From NCBI GenBank assembly GCA_003152485.1, contig PMAE01000055.1, positions 13,530-59,237 of the forward strand: DNA of 45,708 nt, read 5' to 3'. The notes beneath the pieces were generated by a model, which saw only the letters and a list, made by a program, of their open reading frames with translations, did not search any database and was not told the origin of the DNA. The DNA is from Gemmatimonadota bacterium. Lineage in GTDB: Bacteria; Gemmatimonadota; Gemmatimonadetes; Gemmatimonadales; Gemmatimonadaceae. Position numbers and translations under genes: made by a program. This document shows, piece by piece, positions 8,441 to 18,300 of the stretch; within the stretch, counting starts at the first letter, position 1; each line of letters starts with the position of its first letter.

Positions 8441-10020
8441 TCCAGTACCTCATCGCGCGTCGCCCGTAGCACCTCCTCGAGCGTGGTGACGCCGTCGCAG
8501 GCTTTCGCCCACCCAGCGGCTCGGAGCGACGCCGTCCCGGACCTACCGGCGAGGGACCGGAGCTCAGCCAGGGGCGCCTGGCGGACGACCGCGTTCCGCA
8601 TGTCGGGCGTCATCGGCATCAGCTCGTACAACCCGGTGCGACCCCGGTAGCCTGTCCCGGCGCAATTCTCGCAACCGCGGCCCCGGCGGAATCGCGGGGA
8701 CGACACCGCGCTCTGCCCCACGGCGACGCGCGCGAGCACGTCCTCGGCCGGGCACACGTCCTCGGCGCACGCGTCACAGACGACGCGCACGAGTCGCTGA
8801 GCGACGATGCCCAGCACCGTCGCGGCGACGAGATAGGGTTCGATCCCCATGTCGACCATGCGAGTCACGCCGGACGGTGCGTCGTTGGTGTGCAGGGTCG
8901 AGAACACCAAATGCCCGGTCAGCGCCGCTTGAATCGCGATCTCGGCCGCTTCGCGGTCGCGCATCTCACCGACCATGATCACATCCGGATCGTGGCGCAG
9001 GATCGACCGCAGCGCCGCCGCGAACGTGAAGCCGATCTTCGGGTTGATGGGGATCTGGGTGATGCCCGCGATCTGATACTCGACCGGATCCTCGACCGTC
9101 ACGATCTTGACGCCGGCCCGATTCACCCGGTCGATAGCGCCATAGAGCGTCGTCGTCTTGCCCGATCCTGTAGGGCCGGTGACGAGTACGATCCCATGCG
9201 GCTGGTGCACCAGTTCTTCGAACTCCTCCAGCAGCTGCGGTGGCAACCCAAGCTCACGCAGGTCGCGCACACCAACCCCGCGGTCGAGGATACGCAGGAC
9301 GACGCTCTCCCCGTGCAGCGTCGGGGTGATCGACACGCGTAGGTCGAGGTCACGATCGGACAGCCGGAGACGGATGCGTCCGTCCTGCGGCAGGCGTCGC
9401 TCCGCGATATTGAGCGCCGCCATGATCTTCACACGGCTGATCACCGCCGCCTGGTACTGGCGCGGGGGGTTCGACATCTCCTGGAGCACGCCGTCGATGC
9501 GATAGCGCACACGCAGGCCGTCGGCGCCGGCCTCGAGGTGGATGTCGCTCGCGCGGGACCGAAGCGCTTCCAGTATCAGCAGATTGACGAGCTTGATGAC
9601 CGGCGTCTGGTTGGCCAGAGCGCGCAAATCGTCGATCGTCGCGTCGTCCTCTGCCAAGAGTACCATGTCGCCATCACGGGGGTCGGCGACCGCAGCGTCG
9701 ATTGGCTCGTCCGACTGAGCCGACATGACGGCGGCATGAATTTCGGCCGCCGCCGCGTCGATTACGCGGACCGGTCGCTCGTACAGCCACGAGAGCTCGT
9801 CGAGGACCGTTGGATCGAGTGGGCCGCCGGCCGCAATCACCAACTCGCCGGTCTCGGTGATCGAAAGCGGGATCAAGCAGTACTCGTCGAGATATTTTGG
9901 CGACAAGCGGCGCGCGAGCGAACCGGCTGCCCCGGCGCGAAGGTCGGTGGCGCTGCGCGTGGCGGACGACGCTGACGAGGCCGGAGGAGCCCACGGCGTG
10001 GTGGGCGCCGCATGCGTCAC
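8437..10020 (-). CDS. gspE: Type II secretion ATPase GspE
   Basis: The 527-residue protein has a T2SSE N-terminal domain (SPKYLDEYCLIPLS...), then a PilT/GspE ATPase core. Walker A is GPTGSGKT around residues 282-289, with the Asp and His boxes downstream (STLHTNDAPSGVTRMVDMGIEPYL). A four-cysteine zinc motif is formed by Cys415/Cys418 and Cys450/Cys453, as in GspE. It powers pseudopilus growth from the cytoplasmic face. The start is GTG, overlapping the secretin stop as GTGA. The first 35 residues are Ala/Pro/Ser rich and probably disordered. Confidence 0.96.
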   Translation of the reverse strand: MTHAAPTTPWAPPASSASSATRSATDLRAGAAGSLARRLSPKYLDEYCLIPLSITETGELVIAAGGPLDPTVLDELSWLYERPVRVIDAAAAEIHAAVMSAQSDEPIDAAVADPRDGDMVLLAEDDATIDDLRALANQTPVIKLVNLLILEALRSRASDIHLEAGADGLRVRYRIDGVLQEMSNPPRQYQAAVISRVKIMAALNIAERRLPQDGRIRLRLSDRDLDLRVSITPTLHGESVVLRILDRGVGVRDLRELGLPPQLLEEFEELVHQPHGIVLVTGPTGSGKTTTLYGAIDRVNRAGVKIVTVEDPVEYQIAGITQIPINPKIGFTFAAALRSILRHDPDVIMVGEMRDREAAEIAIQAALTGHLVFSTLHTNDAPSGVTRMVDMGIEPYLVAATVLGIVAQRLVRVVCDACAEDVCPAEDVLARVAVGQSAVSSPRFRRGRGCENCAGTGYRGRTGLYELMPMTPDMRNAVVRQAPLAELRSLAGRSGTASLRAAGWAKACDGVTTLEEVLRATRDEVLE

Positions 10021-11891
10021 GGGTGCGAGGGTGGTGGCGGGTGAGGGGGCGTGTGCGAGAGGACGCTGTCGATCTGCGGACCCAGGATCTGCAGCTTGTC
10101 GCGCTCGGCGTGCAGCAGCGAATCCGACTGCTCGTCGGTGGTCACGACGTACGGCGTGAGAAAGATCGCCAGCTCGGTCCGCTGGTGATCGACGCTCTTG
10201 GTCTTGAAGAGGTTGCCGAGCACGGGAATGTCCTGGAGGAGCGGAACGCCGCTCTCCATGTTGCTCCGCGTTTCCCCGATCAATCCGCCGATCACGACGC
10301 TGTGGCCGGACTTCACGATGGCGCTCGTCTCCGCTTCGCGCGTCGTGATGATCGGTGAGTTCTGGGCCGCCGCGACTGTTGTGCTGGAGAGCTCGCTGAC
10401 CTCTTGGAGGATGCGAAATGTCACATAGCCATCGTTGTTGACCGTCGGGAGCACCGTGAGCTGCGTGCCGACGTTCTGATACTGCACGACTTGATCGACG
10501 ACCGCGTTCAGACTGGTGAGACTCGCCGAGGTAAAGGGAACCTGGCTACCGACGAGGATGCGGGCCTTCTCATTGTTGAGCGCGAGCACGCGGGGCGCCG
10601 ACAGGACCCGGACGTTCGTGCGGGCAGTGAGCGCCTGGAGAACGGCGCGCACGTTGATCGTGCCCATCGTGACGACCCGGATACCGGCGCCTGCGATCGC
10701 GCTGATCAGCGAATCAGGGACCAGCGGTCCGACACCACCCAAAATGCCGCGAGTGCTATCGCTCCCCCCGAATCCCTTCTGCGAGAACAGATTCCAGTTG
10801 ACCCCCCACTGGCTCGCCTTGTCGAGCGTCACCTCAGCGATCAAGACCTCGAGCAGCACCTGGGCAGGGCGAACGTCCAATTGCTCGATCGTGCCCTGCA
10901 GCACTGAAAAGTTGGGCGGCGCCGTGCGGATGACCAGCGAATTGGTGGCCTGGTCGGGCACGATCGTCGTTCCGCCGACGAGACCGCCGCGGCTGACTCG
11001 TCCCCCTGCCTGCACACTGTCCCCCGACCCCGGTGCAGACATCGCCGGCGCTTCCAACGGGATCTGTGTCCGCTGCTGAACGGATTCCAGCTCGCGCGTC
11101 TCCAACCCCTGAAGCGATGACGAGAGTCCCTTCCCTTCCAGCGCTTGCACGCGTGCCCGCGGCGGCGGCGCGGCGACCGTCGCTCCGAACACCTGTCCCA
11201 ATGTCGCGGCCAGTTCGGCGGCACTCGCATGCTTGAGCGGATAGACGTACGTGCTGAGTCCGGACTCTCCGCCTGTCTTGACGTCGATTTGACGGAGAAG
11301 ATCGAGATAGCGGGCGACGTTGATGCCGCGGTCAGTCACCAGGATGGCGTTGGAGCGCGGTACAACTTCGATCCGCGCCTGCTTGTCGGCGACGTCCCGC
11401 AACAGCGACACGGCTTCGTCGGCCCGCATGAAATCGAGGGGGACGATCTGCGTGACCAAGCCGAGCGGTGCTGGATCGGGGAAATTCTTGCCCGTCCGCA
11501 ACGGTCCGGTGGCGGGTCGCTTGTCGTCGGGGAGTACCTGAGTGACTGGCCCATTCTGAACGAGTACCAGTCCCTGCGCAGCGAGAATGCCTTCGAGTAC
11601 GGCCCCGGCCTGCGACGCCGGGACGGGCTGCGGGGTCTGGAAGGTGATCCGGCGCGCCGGAACATCGGTCAGCACGACGTTGACGCCGAGTGCCATGGCC
11701 AGAGATCGGATCACATCGGCGAGATCGGCGTTCACGAAGTTGATGCGCACCGTCGCCGGAGGTCCGGCCACGGACGGTGCCGGCGCCTGAGCATGCATTG
11801 GCGCGGCGAGCAGCGCGACGGCCGCCATTGACGCCATGCGTGACGCCACCGAGCGCACCGGATGCCGTTCGCGGAATCGGATCGTGGTCAC
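10017..11891 (-). CDS. gspD: Type II secretion secretin GspD
   Basis: This 624-residue outer-membrane secretin has a signal peptide ending near MHAQA and an N0 domain (INFVNADLADVIRSLAMALGVNVVL). N1-N2 type repeats follow (IVPLDFMRADEAVSLLRDVADK; YVYPLKHASAAELAATLGQVFG), then the C-terminal secretin domain with the signature VPLLQDIPVLGNLF near residues 545-562. It forms the exit channel for folded proteins. The GTG start overlaps the gspC stop in a GTGA quartet, and its own stop overlaps gspE in the same way. No separate pilotin gene is seen in the window. Confidence 0.96.
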   Translation of the reverse strand: MTTIRFRERHPVRSVASRMASMAAVALLAAPMHAQAPAPSVAGPPATVRINFVNADLADVIRSLAMALGVNVVLTDVPARRITFQTPQPVPASQAGAVLEGILAAQGLVLVQNGPVTQVLPDDKRPATGPLRTGKNFPDPAPLGLVTQIVPLDFMRADEAVSLLRDVADKQARIEVVPRSNAILVTDRGINVARYLDLLRQIDVKTGGESGLSTYVYPLKHASAAELAATLGQVFGATVAAPPPRARVQALEGKGLSSSLQGLETRELESVQQRTQIPLEAPAMSAPGSGDSVQAGGRVSRGGLVGGTTIVPDQATNSLVIRTAPPNFSVLQGTIEQLDVRPAQVLLEVLIAEVTLDKASQWGVNWNLFSQKGFGGSDSTRGILGGVGPLVPDSLISAIAGAGIRVVTMGTINVRAVLQALTARTNVRVLSAPRVLALNNEKARILVGSQVPFTSASLTSLNAVVDQVVQYQNVGTQLTVLPTVNNDGYVTFRILQEVSELSSTTVAAAQNSPIITTREAETSAIVKSGHSVVIGGLIGETRSNMESGVPLLQDIPVLGNLFKTKSVDHQRTELAIFLTPYVVTTDEQSDSLLHAERDKLQILGPQIDSVLSHTPPHPPPPSHP

Positions 11892-12400
11892 GGCGATTGC
11901 CGCAGAGTCGGCGGCAAGTGCAGCACGAGCGGCCCCGACTGGCGATCCAGCGTGACGGTCGAATCAGTGATCGCCACGAGACGAGCGCCGGCGATCACGT
12001 CTCCCATGTAATGCGCATGTGCGCCTCGAGGCGGTGTGTTGTCATCGATCAGTGCGACGGCGCCGTGGGGCCCGATGGTCGTGCCGTAGAGAGTGAACGC
12101 CGCCGTGCGCGGTGACGGCACAGCCGGATGGCGGGTGATGCGGGCGTCCGTGACGACGGCTCGAGGCGGCGCAACTCGCGACCGCGCGAAGATGTTGGCG
12201 GCGACGATCGGATCGGACGCGGCGGAGTCGATCTCACCGGCCGCTGGCTGCGCTAGCCGTGGGACGGCCAGGTCGCCCACGCGAGTTGTGGGTGCTTCGA
12301 GCGCTGCGGCAGCTGGTCGTCCGAGCGGCACCCACCGAAGCACAACGCCGCTCACGGCCAACGCGGCGGCGGTTAGATAGAGCGAGCGAGTGGCATTCAC
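11888..12400 (-). CDS. gspC: GspC-like inner-membrane coupling protein
   Basis: The 170-residue protein has one N-terminal membrane helix (SLYLTAAALAVSGVVLRWVPL), a linker, and a C-terminal beta domain (AFTLYGTTIGPHGAVALID ... GDVIAGARLVAITDSTVTL) resembling the homology region of GspC/PulC, which links the inner-membrane assembly to the secretin. It is shorter than enterobacterial GspC and lacks a PDZ or coiled-coil C-terminus. The start was set at GTG 12400, because that codon overlaps the stop of gspM as GTGA. Identification rests on topology, domain resemblance and position before gspD. Confidence 0.72.
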   Translation of the reverse strand: MNATRSLYLTAAALAVSGVVLRWVPLGRPAAAALEAPTTRVGDLAVPRLAQPAAGEIDSAASDPIVAANIFARSRVAPPRAVVTDARITRHPAVPSPRTAAFTLYGTTIGPHGAVALIDDNTPPRGAHAHYMGDVIAGARLVAITDSTVTLDRQSGPLVLHLPPTLRQSP

Positions 12401-13041
12401 GGACTGTCCTTCACCGAGCCGTCGTACAGGCCATGAAGACGGAGCGTCCAAGTGAGTACCTGACGCGGCCCAGCGACCGCGGTCGCCACCACGCCGTCGC
12501 CGTCGTCCGCATCTAACCCAGCGTTGACGGTCAACTCATCGACAACCAGCAACGGACTTCCATGGTCGAGACGGGCGAGGAAGTCCACCAACCCGTACAG
12601 ATCACCGCGCGCTTGCAACTGCACCGGAATGGCGAGGAGGCCCGGCCGCTCGGCGTGCGGTTCGCCGGCTGCGTCGACCCGTTCCAGCTGGACGGCGCTC
12701 TGGCCCGCGTCACGTTGCACGAGTTCCTGGAGCGCCGAGGCCGCGAGCGCGGGCGTCGCGCCCGCGACCACTCGGTCGTTGTCTGCGGCTGACGCTCGGC
12801 GCGCGGCCTCCAGCGTCTGACGTAGCCGGCCAGTGTTGGCGACCATCGTCGCCAGGCGGTCCCAATGCTCACGCGCGGCCGTCAGTCTCGCTTCCCGGCT
12901 CGACCAGTGGTGCGCGAACGGCAGCACCAGCCAGACGGTCGCCAGCAGTATCGCGCTCACGATCGCGCCTCCGGCTACCACGCGACGTTCGCGGGGCTCA
13001 AGGCGTCGACGCAAATCGAAAGGCGAGGGCGAAGCTTTCAT
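12397..13041 (-). CDS. gspM: GspM-like type II secretion protein
   Basis: The 214-residue product begins with a short charged cytoplasmic segment containing LEPRERRVVAGG, typical of GspM. One membrane helix (about 21-41), a periplasmic coiled region (about 45-90) and a ferredoxin-like domain (about 110-205; LLAIPVQLQARGDLYGLVDFLARLD) follow, as in GspM/PilO. It would pair with GspL in the assembly platform. The ATG at 13041 lies 44 bases inside the end of gspL. A longer open frame exists upstream, but the conserved N-terminus begins here. Confidence 0.8.
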   Translation of the reverse strand: MKASPSPFDLRRRLEPRERRVVAGGAIVSAILLATVWLVLPFAHHWSSREARLTAAREHWDRLATMVANTGRLRQTLEAARRASAADNDRVVAGATPALAASALQELVQRDAGQSAVQLERVDAAGEPHAERPGLLAIPVQLQARGDLYGLVDFLARLDHGSPLLVVDELTVNAGLDADDGDGVVATAVAGPRQVLTWTLRLHGLYDGSVKDSP

Positions 13042-14296
13042 AGGCGCGGTTGGCGATCTGGGCCCGATTGGTGGCGGAGAGAAAGTGGACGTCGCGGAAT
13101 GCGGTACCGGCGCCCAGTGCCGCGAGGGTCGCTGACGCGTTGGGGGCGTATCCATCGACCTGCCAGTCGAGGCCTTCTCCCCGGATCTCGCGGACGAACG
13201 CGCCGGGCGGGAGCGCAATCGATAGCGCATGCAGTACGTGCAGCGGATCGGGACGTTCGACACCGATCGCACGCATTGCCTCTGACCGCTGGGTGAGACT
13301 GGCCAGCTCGGCCTGCATCGCGAGAGCCGGGGCGGCGTGCGCGGTCAGTGCAACGCTTGCTGCATCGAGATCGATTGCTTCACGCTCTCGGCGGCTGTCG
13401 AGCGACGACAACGCGAACAGGAACGCGGCCGCGCACGCCGCCGCGGCAGCACCGAGTGCGCGGACACGCCGGCGCCGGATCTTCACAGCGTGCGCGGGCG
13501 ACACGAGCGTTTCGGCGAGCGGTGGCGCGTCGTCCAGGGCAAGTGCCGTACCGTAGGCCACGGCAAAGGTGCCGGCGACGCCGACACCGTGGTGCGCTGG
13601 ACCGAGTGCGGGCAGCGGTTCGAGCGACACATTAGGGAACAGACCGGCGAGGGCGACGTGGCGGGCGTCGGTCCACGGATCGAGGTACGCCGTCGTGCAG
13701 CCGGGCGTGGGAAAGCCGTCGGCCTCCAGGACGGCGGCTACCCGCGGCAGGGTGTCGTACGGTCGTCGGGCACGCGTCACGCGCTGGCGACTGATCTCGG
13801 CGATCGCGATGCCCGCATCCTGGCCATCGAACACAACCAACGCGTCGCCGATCGATGCCGTGGCCAGCGCCCGCGCAAGCGCGCCCGGGGCCGGTTCGAC
13901 CAGGTCAACCGGACCAATGCGTTCGATCGCCTCAATCCAGCGGGCGAGCGACGAAGCGGCGACTGCAAAGACGAGCTCGTCGTCGGCTCGGACCGCGGGG
14001 ACGATCTCGTCCCCGCGGACGGCGAAGAATCGTTCGGGTTCGAGCAGCAGGATATTGCGGCGGTCGGCGGCGGAAAGCGCGGGCAGGGTGACTCGCTTCG
14101 TTCGCAGCAACTGTAAGTCGATGGCGACCGCAATCCGGCGTGGCGTTCCAATGAGTGCGCGCAGGGTATCGACCGCCTCGTCGGGTCGCTCCGGATCAAA
14201 TGGCACCTCGAACGCCTGAGCACGCCGCCGCGGCCACTGGGTCAGCACGACCGCCCGCACCTGGTGAACGCCCAACTGCAGCCCTGCACGCGTCAT
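12998..14296 (-). CDS. gspL: GspL-like (PilM/PilN-type) type II secretion protein
   Basis: The 432-residue protein has an actin-like cytoplasmic region (about 1-250; IAVAIDLQLLRTKRVTLPAL, LVVFDGQDAGIAIAEISRQRV), a single membrane helix near 280-300 and a periplasmic ferredoxin-like domain near the end (LHALSIALPPGAFVREIRGEGLDWQVDGYAPN). This PilM-PilN type fusion is the layout of GspL, which recruits GspE to the membrane. I use the ATG at 14296 rather than the TTG one codon earlier. It is the first gene of the leftward operon. The 447-base gap upstream of it holds the inverted repeat at 14499. Confidence 0.85.
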   Translation of the reverse strand: MTRAGLQLGVHQVRAVVLTQWPRRRAQAFEVPFDPERPDEAVDTLRALIGTPRRIAVAIDLQLLRTKRVTLPALSAADRRNILLLEPERFFAVRGDEIVPAVRADDELVFAVAASSLARWIEAIERIGPVDLVEPAPGALARALATASIGDALVVFDGQDAGIAIAEISRQRVTRARRPYDTLPRVAAVLEADGFPTPGCTTAYLDPWTDARHVALAGLFPNVSLEPLPALGPAHHGVGVAGTFAVAYGTALALDDAPPLAETLVSPAHAVKIRRRRVRALGAAAAACAAAFLFALSSLDSRREREAIDLDAASVALTAHAAPALAMQAELASLTQRSEAMRAIGVERPDPLHVLHALSIALPPGAFVREIRGEGLDWQVDGYAPNASATLAALGAGTAFRDVHFLSATNRAQIANRAYESFALAFRFASTP

Positions 14297-14498
14297 CAAC
14301 TGCCGCGCGCGTTGGCGCTAGGAATTCGACGTCCCCTCGACTGTGACACCCAACCTCCAGCTCGTTGAGGGGAGCGCGCGGCACCGCAAGTGCTCGGTCG
14401 GCCTCTCGCTCGCCGGCGCGGTCGATGTCAGCGGCGCGCCAGATTGCTTCACCGCAGCTTAGGCGACTTGCGCGAGACGCGCGCGTCCGGCGACCGCC

Positions 14499-14530
14499 GT
14501 TTGCAACAGCGCGACCGTGTTGTTGCAAAC
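14499..14530. promoter_or_regulatory. Perfect 10-bp inverted repeat in the gspL - yciF-like intergenic region
   Basis: GTTTGCAACA (14499-14508) and TGTTGCAAAC (14521-14530) are exact inverted copies separated by 12 bases. There is no T-tract, so it is not a standard terminator. It lies about 200 bases upstream of the first gene of the gspL-F operon and about the same distance before the DUF892 gene, so it could be an operator for either. Nothing else is recognisable in the 14297-14743 gap. Confidence 0.55.
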
Positions 14531-14743
14531 GATGTTCGAGCCGAGTCGATGCCGTGGCTGATTCGTTACGCGCCAGCGCGGGCATGGTCGGGGACGGTGT
14601 TGCGCTCACCTGGGGGTTGGGCAAGGCGGTCGCCGTACGTGCGGATCGCAACCGAGGTGAGCCGTCGCGCCCGCGTACGGCTCTTGCCACTAGGCGCAGG
14701 GAGGACTGCACCCACACTGTCGAATCGCTACCGGAGCTGAGCC

Positions 14744-15325
14744 ATGGAACTGAACACACTACACGAGCTGTACGTCGATGAACTCAAGGACCTCTACAGC
14801 GCAGAGAACCAAATACTCAAAGCGTTACCCAAGATGATCCGCGCGACCACCCATCCCGAACTCAAAAACGCGTTCACCGACCACATGAAGCAGACGGAAA
14901 ACCAGGTCAAGCGACTCGAACACATCTTCGCGGACCTCGACGAGAGCCCCAAAGGCAAGAAGTGCCACGGGATGGAAGGAGTGCTCGAAGAAGGAGCGGA
15001 GCTTATCAAGGAACGACCGGCGGCCGACGTCCTCGATGCCGGCCTGATCTCGGCGGCACAACACGTCGAGCACTACGAGATGGCGGGCTACGGCACTGTG
15101 CGCACGTGGGCCGACAAGCTGGGGCGCGAACAGGACGCGCGCCTGTTGCAGGAGACACTCGACGAGGAGCGCAAAGCGGACGAATTGCTCACCAAATTAG
15201 CGACGCAATCCATCAACATTGATGCGGACCGCGAGGTCGAACTCTCGACTGCGTCGGAGACCGACAGCAAACCACGACCGAAACCGAAGGCTGCGAAAGC
15301 ACCGCAGCCCTCGACGCATCTGTAA
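14744..15325 (+). CDS. DUF892 / YciF-like ferritin-fold protein
   Basis: The 193-residue protein matches the YciF (DUF892) family of four-helix, ferritin-like di-iron proteins linked to stress. The conserved acidic and His residues are visible in ELYVDELKDLYSAENQIL, AQHVEHYEMAGYGTVR and QETLDEERKADELLTKLA. A Lys/Pro/Ala-rich tail (PRPKPKAAKAPQ) extends past the usual fold. The start has a good ribosome site (GGAGCTGAGCC before ATG). The stop is only 3 bases from the convergent stop of the lhr-type gene. Function is likely iron or redox stress protection, not proven from the sequence. Confidence 0.9.
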   Translation: MELNTLHELYVDELKDLYSAENQILKALPKMIRATTHPELKNAFTDHMKQTENQVKRLEHIFADLDESPKGKKCHGMEGVLEEGAELIKERPAADVLDAGLISAAQHVEHYEMAGYGTVRTWADKLGREQDARLLQETLDEERKADELLTKLATQSINIDADREVELSTASETDSKPRPKPKAAKAPQPSTHL

Positions 15326-15328
15326 GGT

Positions 15329-18300
15329 CTATGGATAGTCCAGACCCAGGCCGCCGTGACGGAACCCGAGTTGACGAAATACGGCGGCCCTGGGACTGGA
15401 AATCGCGGGGAGGCCATCGATCGTTTCGAGGGTGCTGGCGCGATGCCGACGATGCCCGGCGTCGCCGCGCGACAAATATTCGGCGAGTGCTCGGCTAGCC
15501 GCCGTGAGATCGGAGTCCGACAAGCCCGGAGCTACCACGACCCGACGGCCGCGCCCCTCGGCCGCGAGCATCACGACGCCGCGGCGAGTCACGAGCACGG
15601 CCCCGGCGCCGCGAGGCCGAGACAGCGGATCTCGGTCGGCTTTGGGAGCGAACGGCGAGCGCGGCAACGAATACGGGTTCGCAGGATCACTCGCCGCAAA
15701 TGCGATCACCGGCGCGTCGGCGTCGTCGCGCGCGGCACGGAGCCGCTCCACCGCGTCGGGCAGCGCAAACTGGGCGCCCCCCAATCCATCCACGAAATAA
15801 CCGCGTCGTACCTCACCACGGTATTCCATCCGCTTGAGCTCGCGATAGATCGCGCGCCAGCCAACCGGCGGTCGCTCACGCCGCCACCAGTCACGCGCGA
15901 CGATGCCGTACCGAATGAGCCACTGCTGCGCGATCGCGGCCGCGTGCGCATCCTCCGGTAACACGGGGCCGAGCGTGCCGGCGCTCGCGATCAACGACCA
16001 TCGGCCGACCCACCCGGATGCGCCGGCAGGACCCGGCAGATCGGGGCGACGCCAGCGCGGCAACCGCGGGACGTTGACCCGGCGTTGCACGACGCGGCCG
16101 GTACTCGGTGTGAAATCGGCGGGAAGCCATCGCGTCGGGTCGGGCGCATCTCGCCGCGGACGCAGCGGCAACGCCCTCGCCCGGACGACCTCGCGCAACG
16201 CTTCCGCTGTGTCGTTCGTCACAAGGCCCACCGCAACGAGTTCCCGTAACGCGTCACGTGTCGCAAAGAGGCCCAACCCCGTTGCCGCCTGGAGATCGGC
16301 GAGAAACGACGCGCCCTGCCGCGCCAGTACATCGCGCACCGCCGCCGCCCCATCGCTCAGCTGCGGCGCCGCCTGCGAATCGAGCCAGAGCGCGCCGGTA
16401 CCACGCTCGAAGAACCGCACGGTGACCAACGCGGGCGGAACGCCCGCCGCGACGGACGGGGCGCGCGCGGCATCCTGTCGCTGGCCGCCGGCCCAGACGA
16501 CGCCGCCGGTACCCGCGACGCGTGAGAGCCACGTCGGCTCGTAGTGATCTACGCGGGCTGGCAACACGTCCCGTTCCCACCCCGCAGCCGGCCGCGCCAG
16601 CCCCGCGAGCTGCTGCACCGCAGTCGCCACGCCCGCCTCCCCGTCGAGACGATCGCGCCGATCCACGTGTTGCCACCGCTGCAGAAAGGCCGCGAAGGTC
16701 GGCATGTCCGTCGGACTGATCTCGGCGCGCAGCGCCGCGAGCGCGCGGCGGCGGGCACGCTCCAACAGCGACCGGGAGCACCACTCGGGTCCCGCCACGC
16801 CCTGGCGAAACGCGCCGCGCACCAGCCGTCCAGCCCGCTGCCAATCCGTGAGCCGCGTCTCGATCCAACGCCCGGGCCACGCGTACCGCTCGCGTACCTC
16901 CGCGACCGTCACCGGTCCCGCCAACGCGAGGTATCGGGCCAGGATTTCGCGACGGGCCGCGCGTTCGCCGCTGGCCGCTGCGGCGTATCGCGCACGCTCG
17001 TCCGCCGGGATGATCCGCGTGGGAGCATCCGGCCCATTGACCGGAAATTCGACCGCGCGCCCCGCGGCCACCAACACCGCGACGGGATCGTCCACCGACC
17101 GCCGCACCTCGACCGGTGCCACACGCGCGCGAAGCTCATCGAGCGTCAGATCGCCGGCCCGATCGAGCAGATGGGCCAACGCATCGGCGTCCCGCGCCTG
17201 CCGGCGCGGCGCAGTCCCGCGCCGCTCCGCCACCACCGCGGCCAGCGCACGTTCCGTCGCCTCGTCCACGCCGGCACCGTCAGCGCCCATCAATTCATCC
17301 AGCATCGAGCGATCGACCGCCAGCCACGACGCGGCCCGCTCAGCCCGCGGCGTGTCGTCCACGTACAACCAATCCATCACGAACGCGAACTGCAGACCCG
17401 CGGCGAAGGGCGATGCCCGATCGGTTTCCACCACGCGGATATTGATCTGGCGGTCGGCGATGGACTGCAGCACCTGGACTAATGCGCTCACATCGAACGC
17501 ATCCTGCAATACTTCGCGATATGTCTCCACCAGGATGGGAAACGTCGGGAACTGCCGGACCGTCTCGAGCAGGTCGAGCGCCTTCAGTCGCTGGAGCCAG
17601 AGCGGCATCCGCCGGCGTGGCGAACCTCGGGGCAAGAGCAGCGCGCGACCCGCATTCATCCGGAACCGTGCGCCGAAGAGCGGCGAGCTGCCGACCTCGT
17701 CGATCACACGCCGCTCGGCGTCGGCCGGCGTCAGGTCGAGGAGCAGCTGGACGGGGGGCGCGTCGCCCAGGTCGGGCAAACGGAGCATGATGCCATCATC
17801 GCTCGTCTGGACCTGGACATCGACGTGATCGCCGAGGGCCTCGCGCATCCGTTGGGCGAGCGCCATCCCCCACGGCGCATTCACTCGGCCGCCAAAGATC
17901 GAATGGACGACGATCCGGACGGCCCCCGTCTCATCGCGAAAGTGCTCGACGACGACCGTCTGATCGTCCGGGACCACGCCCGTGGACGCGCGCTGGTCAC
18001 CAACATACGCCCGCAGGTTTCGAATGCTGGCTTCGTCGCAGTGATAGGCCGCCGCGAGTGCCGTGTCGTCGAGATCGCCAGACGCCAGCTCGCGGCGCAG
18101 TCGGCCGACACGCCGCGAGAGATCCACGCTGCGGGTCGAGAACTCGCCGTGCCAGAAGGGCATGCGGGCCGGCGCGCCCGGCGCGGGCACGACTACCACG
18201 CGGTCGTGCTCGACGGTGGCGATCCGCCAGGTGGCGGACCCGAGCTGAAACACATCGCCGACCCGGGACTCGTGCACGAACTCTTCGTCCAGCTCACCGA

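Noticed and set aside
12998-13272. Longer N-terminus for the gspM-like gene, reaching 13272.
   Set aside because: The extension would lie wholly inside gspL, is Arg/Ser-rich shadow sequence, and the GspM-type N-terminus begins at the ATG 13041.
14196-14781. Open frames on both strands in the gap between gspL and the DUF892 gene.
   Set aside because: Arg/Ala-rich products without any family features, overlapping real genes at their ends; typical of high-GC non-coding DNA.
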